Part shown: positions 1 through 8,400 of the stretch, one piece after another
How positions within the stretch are numbered: the first letter of the stretch is position 1
Layout: every line of letters begins with the position of its first letter
Source of the DNA: a virus
Reading direction: 5' to 3' (one strand)
IMG/VR virus record: IMGVR_UViG_3300044678_000229
Coordinates: 1-25,266 of that record
DNA: 25,266 bases
The notes under the pieces: model-generated
What the model was told of the DNA's origin: nothing
Database searches by the model: none
The model's input: the letters and a program-made list of their open reading frames with translations, nothing else
Translations under genes and position numbers: made by a program

Positions 1-1
1 G

Positions 2-1207
2 CCAACAGGTATTGCATCTGGCCGCGCTGATGCCGTCAGCGGCACAGGCTATGGCTACAACACCTATGGCTCATTTGCTTATGGCGTGGCGCGTCCTGAC
101 GCTGGCGCAGTAGCACCTGCCACCACATGGAGTCTTGACACTTGGGGCGAGTATCTGGTTGCTTGTTCCGACTCTGATGGCAAGCTCTATGAATGGCAAT
201 TGGGATTCACAACGCCAACCTTGGCGGTGGCCATCACCAACGCGCCAACCGGCTGCGCTGCCTTGCTGTCTACTGCCGAGCGATTCCTGTTTGCTTTGGG
301 TGCGTCCAGCAATCCGCGTCTGGTGAAGTGGTCAGACCAAGAGGACAACACGACATGGACGGCGGCAGCCACCAATCAGGCCGGTGACTTTGAACTGAAC
401 ACGGTTGGCTCACTCAAGTGCGGAAAGCGCGTCAGAGGCATCAATTTGCTATTCACTGATGTTGATGTCCACACCGCGACTTATGTCGGCCTACCCTATG
501 TCTATTCGTTTGAGCGTGCCGGTTCAGGCTGTGGCGTGATCTCAAGTCAGTCTGTGGCGGCCATCGACTCTGCCGCTATGTGGATGAGCAGATCAGGATT
601 CTGGATATTTGACGGCTATGTCAAGCCATTGCCTTGCGATGTCTCTGACTATGTGTTCAGCAACATGAACTACAACCAAGCGTCCAAGGTATACGCTGTG
701 CATAACAGCAAGTACGGTGAAGTCTGGTGGTTCTACCCATCAAGCTCAAGCAATGAAGTTGACTCTTATGTCATCTACAACTACCGCGAAGGCCATTGGA
801 ATATTGGCACTTTGGGGCGCACTGCTGGCGTAGACCGTGGCGTGTATCTCAACCCCATCATGGTGGACGCATCAGGCTACATCTACGAGCATGAGGTGGG
901 ATTTGGCTATGACGGTGGCTCTGTCTATGCTGAGTCTGGACCATACGAGATTGGTGTGGGAGAGAACATCATGTCGGTGCGTCAGGTGATACCCGATGAG
1001 ATGACATTGGGCGAGGTGCAGATCAGCTTCAAGTCGCGGATGTATCCGACATCAGTGGAAACGACACACGGACCGTATTCAGCGTCACAGCCCACAGATG
1101 CGCGGTTCTCTGGCCGTCAGGTCAAGATTCGCTACACAGGCGCTGTGCTGGAAGATTGGCGTGTTGGCGTGACCCGAGTTGACGCTGTTGCGTCAGGTAA
1201 GCGTTGA
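2..1207 (+). CDS. P22 gp10-like tail / packaged-DNA stabilisation protein (5' partial)
   Basis: The reading frame is open from the left window edge, so the gene starts upstream; an in-frame GTG at 86 is unlikely to be the real start. The visible roughly 400 residues contain repeated aromatic blade-like segments such as WSLDTWGEYL, GSGCGVIS, AMWMSRSGFWIFDG and WWFYPSSSS, followed by SYVIYNYREGHWNIG. This pattern is typical of the beta-propeller-like tail hub proteins of P22-type podoviruses (gp10, Phage_stabilise family), which seal the portal after packaging. The family assignment rests on recalled similarity in pattern, not a search. It is followed directly, with a 4-base overlap, by the GNAT-like gene, and the ejection proteins come next, which is the expected neighbourhood. 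A different tail protein with a propeller fold is the main alternative. Confidence 0.6.
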   Translation, partial: PTGIASGRADAVSGTGYGYNTYGSFAYGVARPDAGAVAPATTWSLDTWGEYLVACSDSDGKLYEWQLGFTTPTLAVAITNAPTGCAALLSTAERFLFALGASSNPRLVKWSDQEDNTTWTAAATNQAGDFELNTVGSLKCGKRVRGINLLFTDVDVHTATYVGLPYVYSFERAGSGCGVISSQSVAAIDSAAMWMSRSGFWIFDGYVKPLPCDVSDYVFSNMNYNQASKVYAVHNSKYGEVWWFYPSSSSNEVDSYVIYNYREGHWNIGTLGRTAGVDRGVYLNPIMVDASGYIYEHEVGFGYDGGSVYAESGPYEIGVGENIMSVRQVIPDEMTLGEVQISFKSRMYPTSVETTHGPYSASQPTDARFSGRQVKIRYTGAVLEDWRVGVTRVDAVASGKR

Positions 1208-1572
1208 TTGATTGGGAAGAGTTTGGGAGACTGCGCCATCATGTGGCTGCGGCACTAGAATACTCTGGAGGCAGTCACAGTGTTGAGGATATTGCTGAAG
1301 GCATTGGAAAAGGGCATTTTCAGCTCTGGCCAGGTCTTGATTCAGTAATAGTGACAGAGATCATTGTCTACCCGCAGTTAAAGGATTTGCACTTCTTCCT
1401 TGCTGGCGGCGACCTAGATGAACTCCGATTGATGCAACCTATCATCGAATCGTGGGGGAAGAGTGAAGGTTGCAGCCGAGTGTCTCTCGCTGGCCGTAAG
1501 GGTTGGGAGAGGACATTTTTAAGAGACAGGGGATACGAGCCAAAGTGGTTCGTAATGTGCAAAGACTTGTGA
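1204..1572 (+). CDS. Small GNAT-like phage protein
   Basis: A 122-residue protein starting at TTG, whose start overlaps the upstream stop by four bases (TTGA); a CAGGTAA-type ribosome site lies just upstream. The segments HFQLWPG, VTEIIVYPQLKDLHFFLAGG and WGKSEGCSRVSLAGRKGWER, then LRDRGYE, resemble the short acyl-CoA N-acyltransferase-fold proteins often found beside tail genes of phages. In that fold the central strand-helix unit and the terminal GR.GWER..L...GY element form the acetyl-CoA site. No catalytic activity can be inferred. The position between the tail hub and the ejection genes suggests a virion-assembly or host-modifying role, but that is a guess. Confidence 0.6.
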   Translation: MIDWEEFGRLRHHVAAALEYSGGSHSVEDIAEGIGKGHFQLWPGLDSVIVTEIIVYPQLKDLHFFLAGGDLDELRLMQPIIESWGKSEGCSRVSLAGRKGWERTFLRDRGYEPKWFVMCKDL

Positions 1573-1580
1573 GGTGACTT

Positions 1581-2321
1581 ATGTCTAAGGGTGGAAAACC
1601 ACAAACGCAAACGCAAACAACTACGATCAATCCATATGCGATGCAAGCGTATCAGCAGAATTTGAATTTAGCGCGTTCAACGGCTCAAGGTCTTGGTCCG
1701 CAGCAATTTGCTGGATTTGATCCACGATATGAGGCTGGTGAAAAAGCTTTGTATGAACTCAGCATGAAACCCTTTGGCGCTGAAGATATTGCGGCGTTTC
1801 AAAACCCATACGAGAATCAAGTTGTTCAGCAGTCACTGCAAGATATTGAGCGTTCACGCCAGATGCAGTCATTGCAAGATGCAAACAGAGCAACTGCCGC
1901 CAAAGCCTTTGGCGGTTCACGCTATGGCGTGCAGTCTGCACTGACCAATGAAGCGGCACTGCAAGAGGCCGCACGCACCGCTGGACAGTTGCGGTCTGCT
2001 GGCTTTGGCCAAGCTGCACGATTGGCTCAGGAAGCGCGTGACATCAATACGCGTGGCTTTCAAAACGCCATGAATCTTGGATTGACTCGCCAACAGTTTG
2101 CACAGTTGGGCTTGGATGCACAGCGCAATCTGCCATTGCAGCGTCTGGCAATTGAGCAATCAGCCATGGGCGCACAACCTGCAAATCTTGGATCAACATC
2201 AACATCAAGCCAGCCAACAAGTAAGAATGTGCTAACTGGCGCACTTGGTGGTGCTGCGGCTGGCGCACAGTTTGGGCCATGGGGTGCTCTTGCCGGTGGC
2301 GTTCTTGGAGCATTCGGATGA
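1581..2321 (+). CDS. Probable internal virion / DNA-ejection protein
   Basis: A 246-residue protein with a good ribosome site (GAGGTGACTT) before ATG 1581. It opens with a Q/T-rich tail, has a long Ala/Gln/Arg-rich helical body (about residues 60-190, with repeats of the type AAL.EAARTAGQLRSAGFGQAARLA), and ends with a glycine-zipper hydrophobic stretch (GALGGAAAGAQFGPWGALAG) that could insert in a membrane. This architecture is typical of podovirus ejection proteins such as P22 gp7, which leave the virion with the DNA and help form a channel through the cell envelope. No specific homologue was recognised. Its stop overlaps the next start (ATGA), so the two are probably co-translated. Confidence 0.5.
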   Translation: MSKGGKPQTQTQTTTINPYAMQAYQQNLNLARSTAQGLGPQQFAGFDPRYEAGEKALYELSMKPFGAEDIAAFQNPYENQVVQQSLQDIERSRQMQSLQDANRATAAKAFGGSRYGVQSALTNEAALQEAARTAGQLRSAGFGQAARLAQEARDINTRGFQNAMNLGLTRQQFAQLGLDAQRNLPLQRLAIEQSAMGAQPANLGSTSTSSQPTSKNVLTGALGGAAAGAQFGPWGALAGGVLGAFG

Positions 2322-2698
2322 ACTACTTAACGAACTTATTTGGCGGTGGCAATGCCGCAGGCGGTATGCGTAAACCGTCAATGGGTACTGGCATGGATTT
2401 GTATGGTGGTCAGCCAAGCATGAATCTTGGTATGACTATGCCAAGAAATACATATGCTGATTCAGCAACCGGCACAGGCATGATGCCACCATCATCGTTT
2501 GGTCAGATGCCTACTAGCGGCATGAATATGCAAACTGCACTTGGCGCAATGCAAGCCTTGGGTGGGCTTATGGGCAAACCAGAGCAACAAGCGCCAATGC
2601 CGCAAATGGAAATGCCGCAATTGCCCATGGGCAGCAATCAGAACTATGAAGAACTGATGAAGATGTACGGTGTACGCAGTGGCGGCTTACTTGGATGA
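2318..2698 (+). CDS. Met/Gly/Pro-rich small virion-associated protein
   Basis: The start chosen is ATG 2318, which overlaps the upstream stop as ATGA, instead of an earlier in-frame codon inside the upstream gene. The 126-residue product is low-complexity, rich in Met, Gly, Pro and Gln (for example GTGMMPPSSFGQMPTSG and QQAPMPQMEMPQLPMG), and has no recognised domain. Such disordered proteins are common in phage ejection-protein clusters. It ends in LMKMYGVRSGGLLG. Function is unknown; a virion role is inferred only from position between two predicted ejection proteins. Confidence 0.65.
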   Translation: MNYLTNLFGGGNAAGGMRKPSMGTGMDLYGGQPSMNLGMTMPRNTYADSATGTGMMPPSSFGQMPTSGMNMQTALGAMQALGGLMGKPEQQAPMPQMEMPQLPMGSNQNYEELMKMYGVRSGGLLG

Positions 2699-2706
2699 GG
2701 TGACAT

Positions 2707-4446
2707 ATGACTAATGAAGAATTGCAACAGATGTTTGCTGAAACCGCAAGGATTAGAAACCTTGCCAATCCAGCGGCAGTGCCTTACTCCGACTTCCAAG
2801 TGCCAGCATCAAATGTCGCACCATCATCGTTTGCATCAAACCTTGGCGGCTTACTGTTTGGCGGTGCTGACTCAGGATTGAACGAGTATCTGTCAAGGGA
2901 GCAGCAAAAGCAGATGCAGTCTCAGGCACTGATGAGTGCAGCCATGTCGCTGCTGAAGAACAGTGGCTACACCACAAGACCTATTGGACTTGGTGAGGCA
3001 CTTGGCAGCGCGTATGAGGCTGGCACTGCTGGCTACCAAGGCGCACAAGAGAATGCCATCAAGCAGATGCTGACTAAGCAGAAGCTCGATGAGTACAAGC
3101 GTCAAGTGGCTTTGCAAGAGGCAGCACAAAAAATAATGATGGGTGAACCTGGCTTGCCTGCACCATCAACAGTTATCACTCCACAGCAAGCTCTATTAGC
3201 GCCAGTGTCAGCAGAATTGCCTGCTGGACCTACGCTTGCGCGTGCTGAAATGATTGGTCAGACAGCTCAAGGTCAAGCGCCATCACAGCAAGATGTGATG
3301 TATGACCGATACATGAAGTTGGCTAATCTTTTTTCTGTATCTGATCCTGTAAAAGCAAGGTCATATCAAGAACTTGCAAAGACTATCAAGCCAACACCTG
3401 AAGTAATTGGCGAGCCATATCGTGGTGAAGGAGGAAAATTCTTCCAACGCACTAAAACTGGTGGAAGAATAGAAATACCCGCCTCTGAAGCGCCAGCCGC
3501 TAAACCACTTGGCGAGATGAAAGAAGTCACAGACGCAAATGGTCAGCCTGTGCTTGTGCAGAGATATGACGATGGGTCAATTAAGTCTGTTGAGGGCTTT
3601 GGTGTACCGCGTGAATTGGTACAAGTCAATCTTGGCGGTAAGATTCAATTTGTTGACAAGAATAAGATTCCTGCCAATGCAACATATCTGACGGGAATGT
3701 CACCAGGCGAAGAGGCGCGACTCAAAATTGATCAAGCAAATCTTGATATTGCCTTGAAGCGTTTAAATTTGAGTCAACAAGAATTCCTGCGTGGTCAATA
3801 TGAGCGAGTTGAAACTGCTGATGGTTTTGCTTGGGTATCGAAAGTGCCTGGTATGCCCATCATCCCCATCACAGGCGCAGGTGGTGAGCAATTAGTTGGC
3901 AAAGGCGCAGCCACAGAAGATCAGGCAAAGTCGGCTGGATTTGCTTTGCGTATGAACGAGGCAAAGCAAATATTTAGCGCACCTGTCATTGATCCAATGA
4001 CTCAAAAGCCATTGGTTGTTGATGGGAAAGTTGTTACTTTGGAAGATGCGTTTGGAACTCCAAGTAGAACTCAAGCTATTCTGCGAGCAATACCATCTGC
4101 TGGCGTTACAACTGGACTTGCAAATCTATTTGAAGGTGCTGGCCGTCAGCAATATCGTCAAGCGCAAGAAAATTGGGTGACGGCAAATCTGCGTGCTGAG
4201 TCAGGTGCTGTTATTGGCGATGCCGAGATGGAAAGAGAAATTGCAAAGTATTTTCCACAAGCTAATGACAAGCCTGCAACTATTGAGCAAAAAGCGAGGT
4301 CACGCAAATCTGCTGAGTTGGCCATGGAAGTGCGTGGCGGTCCTGCGCTTAAAACAATCAAGAAGGCGCAGCAGAAATCTTCTGGCGGTGGTGGTAGATT
4401 AGTCATTGATCCGGCCACTGGCGAAACTCGATATGTAGAGGAATAA
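2707..4446 (+). CDS. Probable internal virion / DNA-ejection protein
   Basis: A 579-residue protein whose ribosome site and start (GAGGTGACATATG) nearly duplicate those of the gene at 1581 (GAGGTGACTTATG). Residues 60-130 are helical and rich in Gln/Ala/Leu, with SREQQKQMQSQALMSAAMSL and GEALGSAYEAGTAGYQG, a pattern I associate with phage ejection proteins. The middle (about 230-330) looks like a beta-rich region (GEPYRGEGGKFFQRTKTGG, VLVQRYDDGSIKSVEGFG). A final helical block contains FEGAGRQQYRQAQENWVTAN and LRAESGAVIGDAEME, which resembles a motif seen in large internal virion proteins. The protein has no signal peptide. Assignment is by composition, recalled motifs and context. Confidence 0.55.
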   Translation: MTNEELQQMFAETARIRNLANPAAVPYSDFQVPASNVAPSSFASNLGGLLFGGADSGLNEYLSREQQKQMQSQALMSAAMSLLKNSGYTTRPIGLGEALGSAYEAGTAGYQGAQENAIKQMLTKQKLDEYKRQVALQEAAQKIMMGEPGLPAPSTVITPQQALLAPVSAELPAGPTLARAEMIGQTAQGQAPSQQDVMYDRYMKLANLFSVSDPVKARSYQELAKTIKPTPEVIGEPYRGEGGKFFQRTKTGGRIEIPASEAPAAKPLGEMKEVTDANGQPVLVQRYDDGSIKSVEGFGVPRELVQVNLGGKIQFVDKNKIPANATYLTGMSPGEEARLKIDQANLDIALKRLNLSQQEFLRGQYERVETADGFAWVSKVPGMPIIPITGAGGEQLVGKGAATEDQAKSAGFALRMNEAKQIFSAPVIDPMTQKPLVVDGKVVTLEDAFGTPSRTQAILRAIPSAGVTTGLANLFEGAGRQQYRQAQENWVTANLRAESGAVIGDAEMEREIAKYFPQANDKPATIEQKARSRKSAELAMEVRGGPALKTIKKAQQKSSGGGGRLVIDPATGETRYVEE

Positions 4447-4452
4447 ACAATC

Positions 4453-6252
4453 ATGGCTGACAGAATTATTCAAGTACCAAACATTGGACCGGTTGTATTT
4501 CCGGCCACCATGACTGATGAGCAGATAATTCAGGCTATTCAGAATCTATCTGTTAAAGCTGCTGCACAAGTGCCAGTTGCTCCAGCACAACCTACAACTG
4601 TTAGCGGTAAATTGGCGGCATCTCCAGTTGGCGGCTTTATTCGCGGATTGATGGATATTCCAGAGGCTGGCGCTCAGTTGGTAACGCGAGGCTTGGAAGC
4701 TATCTCTCCTGCTGGATCAGGCATGGAAAAATTCATGAAGTCTGAACGCCAGCGCGTTGAAGAAATAAACCGACAAAATGAAATGTTGTACCGCCAGTCT
4801 CGCGCTGGTCAATTTATGCCAGAAGAACTTGATGTTGGCCGTTTGACAGGGAACATTGCTGCATCTCTTGTACCAAGTACAAGTGCAGTACAAGCCTTGA
4901 ATCTAGCCGCCGCTCCTGTCAAAGCTGGCGCTGTTGGTGGCGCGGTCAGTGGTGCATTGCAGCCTGTTACGCCTGGTGCTACCGACTACTTTACGCAAAA
5001 GACACAACAAGTAGGGCTTGGCGGTGTACTTGGCGCTGGTGGTGGATATTTATCTGACAAGATGTTAAATCTACTGCTTGGCAGAGGTCCAATTGTTACT
5101 ACACCAGCAGGCGCGGCAACCGCGCAAGCGCAAACCAGTGCCACAGTTACGCCAACAGCAACGGTTACTGGTGGACAGATCACGCCTGGCGTTGTCGGCG
5201 CTGACACCTCTGCCGCATTGACTCAAGCGCAAAAAGCTATTCTTGATCGCGGTAAGGCGATGGGATTCAAGACAACACCAGGTCAGGAAACCGGCAGCCG
5301 ATCATTGCAGCAGATGGAAGCCCGATTGGAGTCCAATCCAATGACCTCTGGCGCTTTCAATGCTATTAAGGACACCAATCAAAAGGTGCTGAATCGGGCT
5401 ACTGCTCAAGCCATTGGCGTTGATGCGGCCGAGTTAAGCAATCCAGTGCTGGCAACGGCACAGCGTCAGATCAGTGCTGTCTATGACAAAGTTGCAAGCC
5501 CAACTGTCCAAAAATTGGATGATATGTATGTTATGAACGGCATTGACCTGATTGACAATGCTTTTGAAGGATTAACAACAAAGCCATTGAAGTCAAATAT
5601 CTTTGTTAAGCAGTTGCAAGAGTATGCGGCAAAAGGCGAAGCGACTGGCAATCAATTGGCCACTTTGTCATCAAAACTCGGTAGACTTGCAAAGAATGAA
5701 AAAACAACTGCCAATGGAGATCGTGAGCTTGGTGAGGCTTTATTTCAGATCAAAGAGATCGTTGACGATCAATTGGCAGCTGGATTGTCAGCAGCAGATC
5801 AAGCCGCATTTCAAGCAGCGCGTGCTAATTACCGCAACCTGATGACTGTTAGAACAACCTCTGGCGTTATCAATCCATCATCTGGCAATGTCTCAGGCTT
5901 GAATCTGGCATCAGCATTGACTCGCAAAGACCCTCGCGGATTTATGGAAGGTACAAACACCACACCAATGTATGAGGCCGCACGCTTTGCACAGGCATTC
6001 AGACCTATCGTGGGTGACTCAGGTACAGCGACACGCATGATGGAATACACGCCATTAAATATGATGCTGTCAATGCCAACAAACATTGCGGCAAGCGCAT
6101 ACACATCAGCGCCATCAGCCGCAATTGCAAGACGATTGCAGTCTGGACTTGTTCCCGCTGGTGCAGTTAATCCAGCGACTGAGGAAATGCTGAGGCGTGC
6201 CCTGCCACTGACGGCAGGAACAGGATTCACGGCAGGACTTTTAGGACAATAA
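4453..6252 (+). CDS. Large internal virion / ejection protein
   Basis: A 599-residue protein with ATG 4453 six bases after the upstream stop; a GAGGA element overlaps the end of that gene. The N-terminus (IIQVPNIGPVVFPATMTDEQ, then IIQAIQNL) is a short module (pI..pgiG.v.FP..Mtd.qI..ai) recurrent in phage internal virion proteins. It is followed by FIRGLMDIPEAGAQLV, a related version of which occurs in the next gene (GLLDLPYMIEGML). Gly/Ala-rich hydrophobic patches at about 145-210 (AVGGAVSGALQPVTPG, GGVLGAGGGYLSD) could associate with membranes. The C-terminal two thirds are mostly helical and polar. It probably enters the host with the DNA. It abuts the next gene without any gap. Confidence 0.5.
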   Translation: MADRIIQVPNIGPVVFPATMTDEQIIQAIQNLSVKAAAQVPVAPAQPTTVSGKLAASPVGGFIRGLMDIPEAGAQLVTRGLEAISPAGSGMEKFMKSERQRVEEINRQNEMLYRQSRAGQFMPEELDVGRLTGNIAASLVPSTSAVQALNLAAAPVKAGAVGGAVSGALQPVTPGATDYFTQKTQQVGLGGVLGAGGGYLSDKMLNLLLGRGPIVTTPAGAATAQAQTSATVTPTATVTGGQITPGVVGADTSAALTQAQKAILDRGKAMGFKTTPGQETGSRSLQQMEARLESNPMTSGAFNAIKDTNQKVLNRATAQAIGVDAAELSNPVLATAQRQISAVYDKVASPTVQKLDDMYVMNGIDLIDNAFEGLTTKPLKSNIFVKQLQEYAAKGEATGNQLATLSSKLGRLAKNEKTTANGDRELGEALFQIKEIVDDQLAAGLSAADQAAFQAARANYRNLMTVRTTSGVINPSSGNVSGLNLASALTRKDPRGFMEGTNTTPMYEAARFAQAFRPIVGDSGTATRMMEYTPLNMMLSMPTNIAASAYTSAPSAAIARRLQSGLVPAGAVNPATEEMLRRALPLTAGTGFTAGLLGQ

Positions 6253-7302
6253 ATGGCCACCAGTTACTACCAAGACCCATTTGGCGCACCGGACTACTCG
6301 GCTGAAGGAATGCCGAGTCTGCTGTCTCTGAGCAATCTGGAGTCTCTTGGGCGCGGATCGGTGGCCGGTTTGCTTGATCTGCCTTACATGATTGAAGGGA
6401 TGCTCAGAGGTGATGTAGACCCGCGTATGCCGCAGAGAAGGCGTGTTGTCCCATCATCTGAGCAGGTGCTGGCAACGACACCGCGCATGACGCAACCAAC
6501 GCCACAAGCTGGCTTGCTAGAGACTGCTGGTGCATTCATGTCACCAGTGCCAGTGGCTGCTGTTAAGCCTGTTGCGAAGGCTGTTGGTAGGGGTGGCAAA
6601 GCCGTTGCACGCATGGCGGGTGAAGAGATCAATGCCGCCATGATGGGTGAGCGTGGTGGTTTGCTTGGTGCGATGACACCGCAGCCGATGAGGGTAATTG
6701 AATTAGGTCCTGAGTTTCAAGGGAAAAGACCGCCAAAGATTGAAAATCTAGCAAGGACAAGTGATAAATTTTTATTTCATTCATCAACTGCCGACAAAGC
6801 AAAAGATTTGCGCTATGGCATTGAGCCACAAGCTGGTGGTCCTTGGGTTAGAGAAGTTGCTCAAGGTGCTGTTGAGGGTGATATAGATAACTTTTTTGAA
6901 AATGTGACTCCTTTGGCTTGGTTTTCTGACAAGCCAGAATGGATCAAAGCAATGGTTGGCAGAAAGTTAAATAAATCATTTGACAAGGTTACTGTTGACG
7001 ATATTGAGAAGTATGGTCATTTAGCTTTTATCAATAAAAAATCTCCAAGTGCCGAAAACATTACATATATACCAAGCGAAGGATTGATGGAGGGTAGTCA
7101 AAGTAAAGTCTTTGATATTCAAGGAAATCCTAAAAAAGCATGGGAAACAGGTCTATATCAAGAAGGAAATTTTGGTCAAAGACTAGAGCCATTTGGTATT
7201 GAAAGAAATGAATATGTTTCGCCTGAATCTATTGAGCCACTACTTCAATTGACAGGCTCTGAACTTGTGCAATTTATGAAATTAAAAGGTCTACTCGACT
7301 GA
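6253..7302 (+). CDS. Chimeric ejection protein with C-terminal ADP-ribosyltransferase-like domain
   Basis: The ATG directly follows the upstream TAA, with AGGACAAT as ribosome site. Residues 1-145 look like an ejection-protein head (GLLDLPYMIEGML, a Pro-rich linker, then VAAVKPVAKAVGRGGKAVA). From about residue 146 the character changes. KFLFHSSTADKAKDLRYGIE (173-192) resembles the H-[ST]-[ST]...GI.P entry motif of ADP-ribosyltransferases. TPLAWFSDKPEWI (219-231) and GIERNEYVSPESI (315-327) fit the later strands, including an N-E-Y element near the usual catalytic Glu. Such ART domains are known in phage polyvalent proteins injected with DNA. Composition also changes: one early 60-base row (6481-6540) is 58% GC, and rows 6961-7020 and 7021-7080 are 30%, suggesting a domain acquired later. 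The ART reading is inference; a papain-like or unrelated fold is possible. Confidence 0.55.
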   Translation: MATSYYQDPFGAPDYSAEGMPSLLSLSNLESLGRGSVAGLLDLPYMIEGMLRGDVDPRMPQRRRVVPSSEQVLATTPRMTQPTPQAGLLETAGAFMSPVPVAAVKPVAKAVGRGGKAVARMAGEEINAAMMGERGGLLGAMTPQPMRVIELGPEFQGKRPPKIENLARTSDKFLFHSSTADKAKDLRYGIEPQAGGPWVREVAQGAVEGDIDNFFENVTPLAWFSDKPEWIKAMVGRKLNKSFDKVTVDDIEKYGHLAFINKKSPSAENITYIPSEGLMEGSQSKVFDIQGNPKKAWETGLYQEGNFGQRLEPFGIERNEYVSPESIEPLLQLTGSELVQFMKLKGLLD

Positions 7303-7662
7303 TCCATAAAACGCAGCCACCAGCGGATCACGCCTCGGCTTTAACCTCTTACCTCTTTCCCTTGCCAAGCGGAAAGCCTTATCGTCAAGTGACTCGCGCT
7401 CTCTGAATCTACGCAACCTCTCCATGGGTGTCAGTGGTGGAGGTTTGACGGCATCAGTGCCAATCCCATAACGGTACACCGCCACCAGCACTCTGCCCGA
7501 TCTGCGCCACTCTTGTATGTGGACCGTGCCAGCGAGTCGCAGACGGTTGATCATCTGCTGCGCTGACCTCTCGGTGCAGTACACCTTGGCCGCCAGCTCT
7601 GGCGCTGTGCAGGCTGTGCGCTGAAGCAGATCAATTACTCGCGGGAGTCTTGCGGATTTCAT
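7291..7662 (-). CDS. Winged-helix-like DNA-binding protein
   Basis: The last gene of the leftward operon, 123 residues, ATG overlapping the preceding stop (ATGA). Residues 5-60 read as a winged helix: an opening helix (RVIDLLQRTACTAPELAAKV), a recognition helix (CTERSAQQMINRLRLAG) and a wing (TVHIQEWRRSGRVLVAVYRYG). The C-terminal 50 residues are strongly basic (ERLRRFRERESL, RLARERGKRLKPRRDP). This architecture is common in small phage regulators that read DNA through a MarR/GntR-like fold. Its 3' end overlaps the convergent rightward gene by 12 bases with no visible terminator between them, so transcripts from both sides may interfere. It may autoregulate the operon, but no direct evidence is visible. 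Confidence 0.7.
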   Translation of the reverse strand: MKSARLPRVIDLLQRTACTAPELAAKVYCTERSAQQMINRLRLAGTVHIQEWRRSGRVLVAVYRYGIGTDAVKPPPLTPMERLRRFRERESLDDKAFRLARERGKRLKPRRDPLVAAFYGSVE

Positions 7663-7829
7663 TTCTTTGTGCTCAGTGCCTTGGAGTATATGAACACTTG
7701 ATTCTTGTCATTGATGTCACCCTTGTCTTGTCGCTTCTTGGCAAATTCCTCGCCTTGCTTGAAGCGTTTGAGTTTGACATCGCGTGTCCAGATTGAAGGC
7801 TGGCCTTTGTAGTCGAATGCGTTGCTCAC
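7659..7829 (-). CDS. Small NAFDYKG-family protein, copy B
   Basis: A 56-residue product read from GTG 7829, which overlaps the upstream stop as GTGA and has AGGA eight bases before it; an ATG at 7850 lies inside the upstream gene and is less likely. The N-terminus (NAFDYKGQPSIWTRDVKLKR) matches the adjacent 52-residue gene (NAFDYKGPSIWTRDAELKM), so the two are tandem paralogues. The rest is lysine-rich and different from the paralogue. No known domain was recognised. Aromatic plus basic content would suit nucleic-acid binding, but this is speculation. It is translationally coupled to both neighbours. Confidence 0.7.
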   Translation of the reverse strand: MSNAFDYKGQPSIWTRDVKLKRFKQGEEFAKKRQDKGDINDKNQVFIYSKALSTKK

Positions 7830-7984
7830 TTCTTTTTCCTTGGTTTGCATTGGTACTCAATGTGCTTTTCTTTTTCTCTGATTTGCTCTCTGCGTTTTGC
7901 ACCAACAATTTTGCCTGTATTGATCATCTTCAATTCAGCATCTCTTGTCCAGATTGACGGTCCTTTGTAATCAAATGCGTTCAT
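7826..7984 (-). CDS. Small NAFDYKG-family protein, copy A
   Basis: A 52-codon gene read directly from the minus strand. ATG 7984 overlaps the upstream stop (ATGA) and is preceded by GAGGAGAACAC, a strong ribosome site. The product begins MNAFDYKGPSIWTRDAELKM and ends in a basic tail (QCKPRKKK). The first twenty residues are shared with the next gene downstream, showing a tandem duplication that has since diverged in the C-terminal part. Function is unknown. Confidence 0.7.
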   Translation of the reverse strand: MNAFDYKGPSIWTRDAELKMINTGKIVGAKRREQIREKEKHIEYQCKPRKKK

Positions 7985-8400
7985 GTGTTCTCCTCGGCAT
8001 AGCCGTTCTTTTGCTTTAGTTTGGCTTCAATGCTCTTTGCAAATGATGTGACCATAGTCATGGTGCTTCTGTCGGGTTTTGTTGCTTCTTCCCACAAATT
8101 CCTAATTTCTTCTCCCTCTAGCCCTACCCATGTGCGCTGTGGTGGGGTGGTGTAGAGAGGCTTCCAATACAGCAATCCGTCAGAATCTAAATCAGCAAAA
8201 TCGTCTGGTCTGCGCTTCCGAAAGTTTGACCCGTTCATAAACTGCCACGCCACAGGCTCTTGCGTCTGTGCCAAGGCTTCTTTGGTGAACAAAGGAATTC
8301 GATCTAGGTTCGCAACAGTCGGGGTATGCCATTTGATTGGCTCTGCGAATTCCAGCGTGCGCTTCTCGACATTGATGTATGCAATAGGCTCTTGTGTCAT
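7981..8400 (-). CDS. EPVAW/PLYT repeat phage protein
   Basis: A 139-residue protein with AGAGGTGAAGC before ATG 8400, which overlaps the upstream stop as ATGA. It holds two copies of a short module: TQEPIAY (2-8) with IPLFTK (35-40), and TQEPVAW (46-52) with KPLYTTP (80-86). The EPVAW...PLYT.PP pattern is a family seen in very many proteobacterial phages and prophages, with no established function. The first copy is more degenerate, so this looks like an internal duplication. The C-terminal part (about 95-139) is helical (EEIRNLWEEA, SFAKSIEAKLKQK). It belongs to the leftward micro-gene operon. Confidence 0.75.
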   Translation of the reverse strand: MTQEPIAYINVEKRTLEFAEPIKWHTPTVANLDRIPLFTKEALAQTQEPVAWQFMNGSNFRKRRPDDFADLDSDGLLYWKPLYTTPPQRTWVGLEGEEIRNLWEEATKPDRSTMTMVTSFAKSIEAKLKQKNGYAEENT

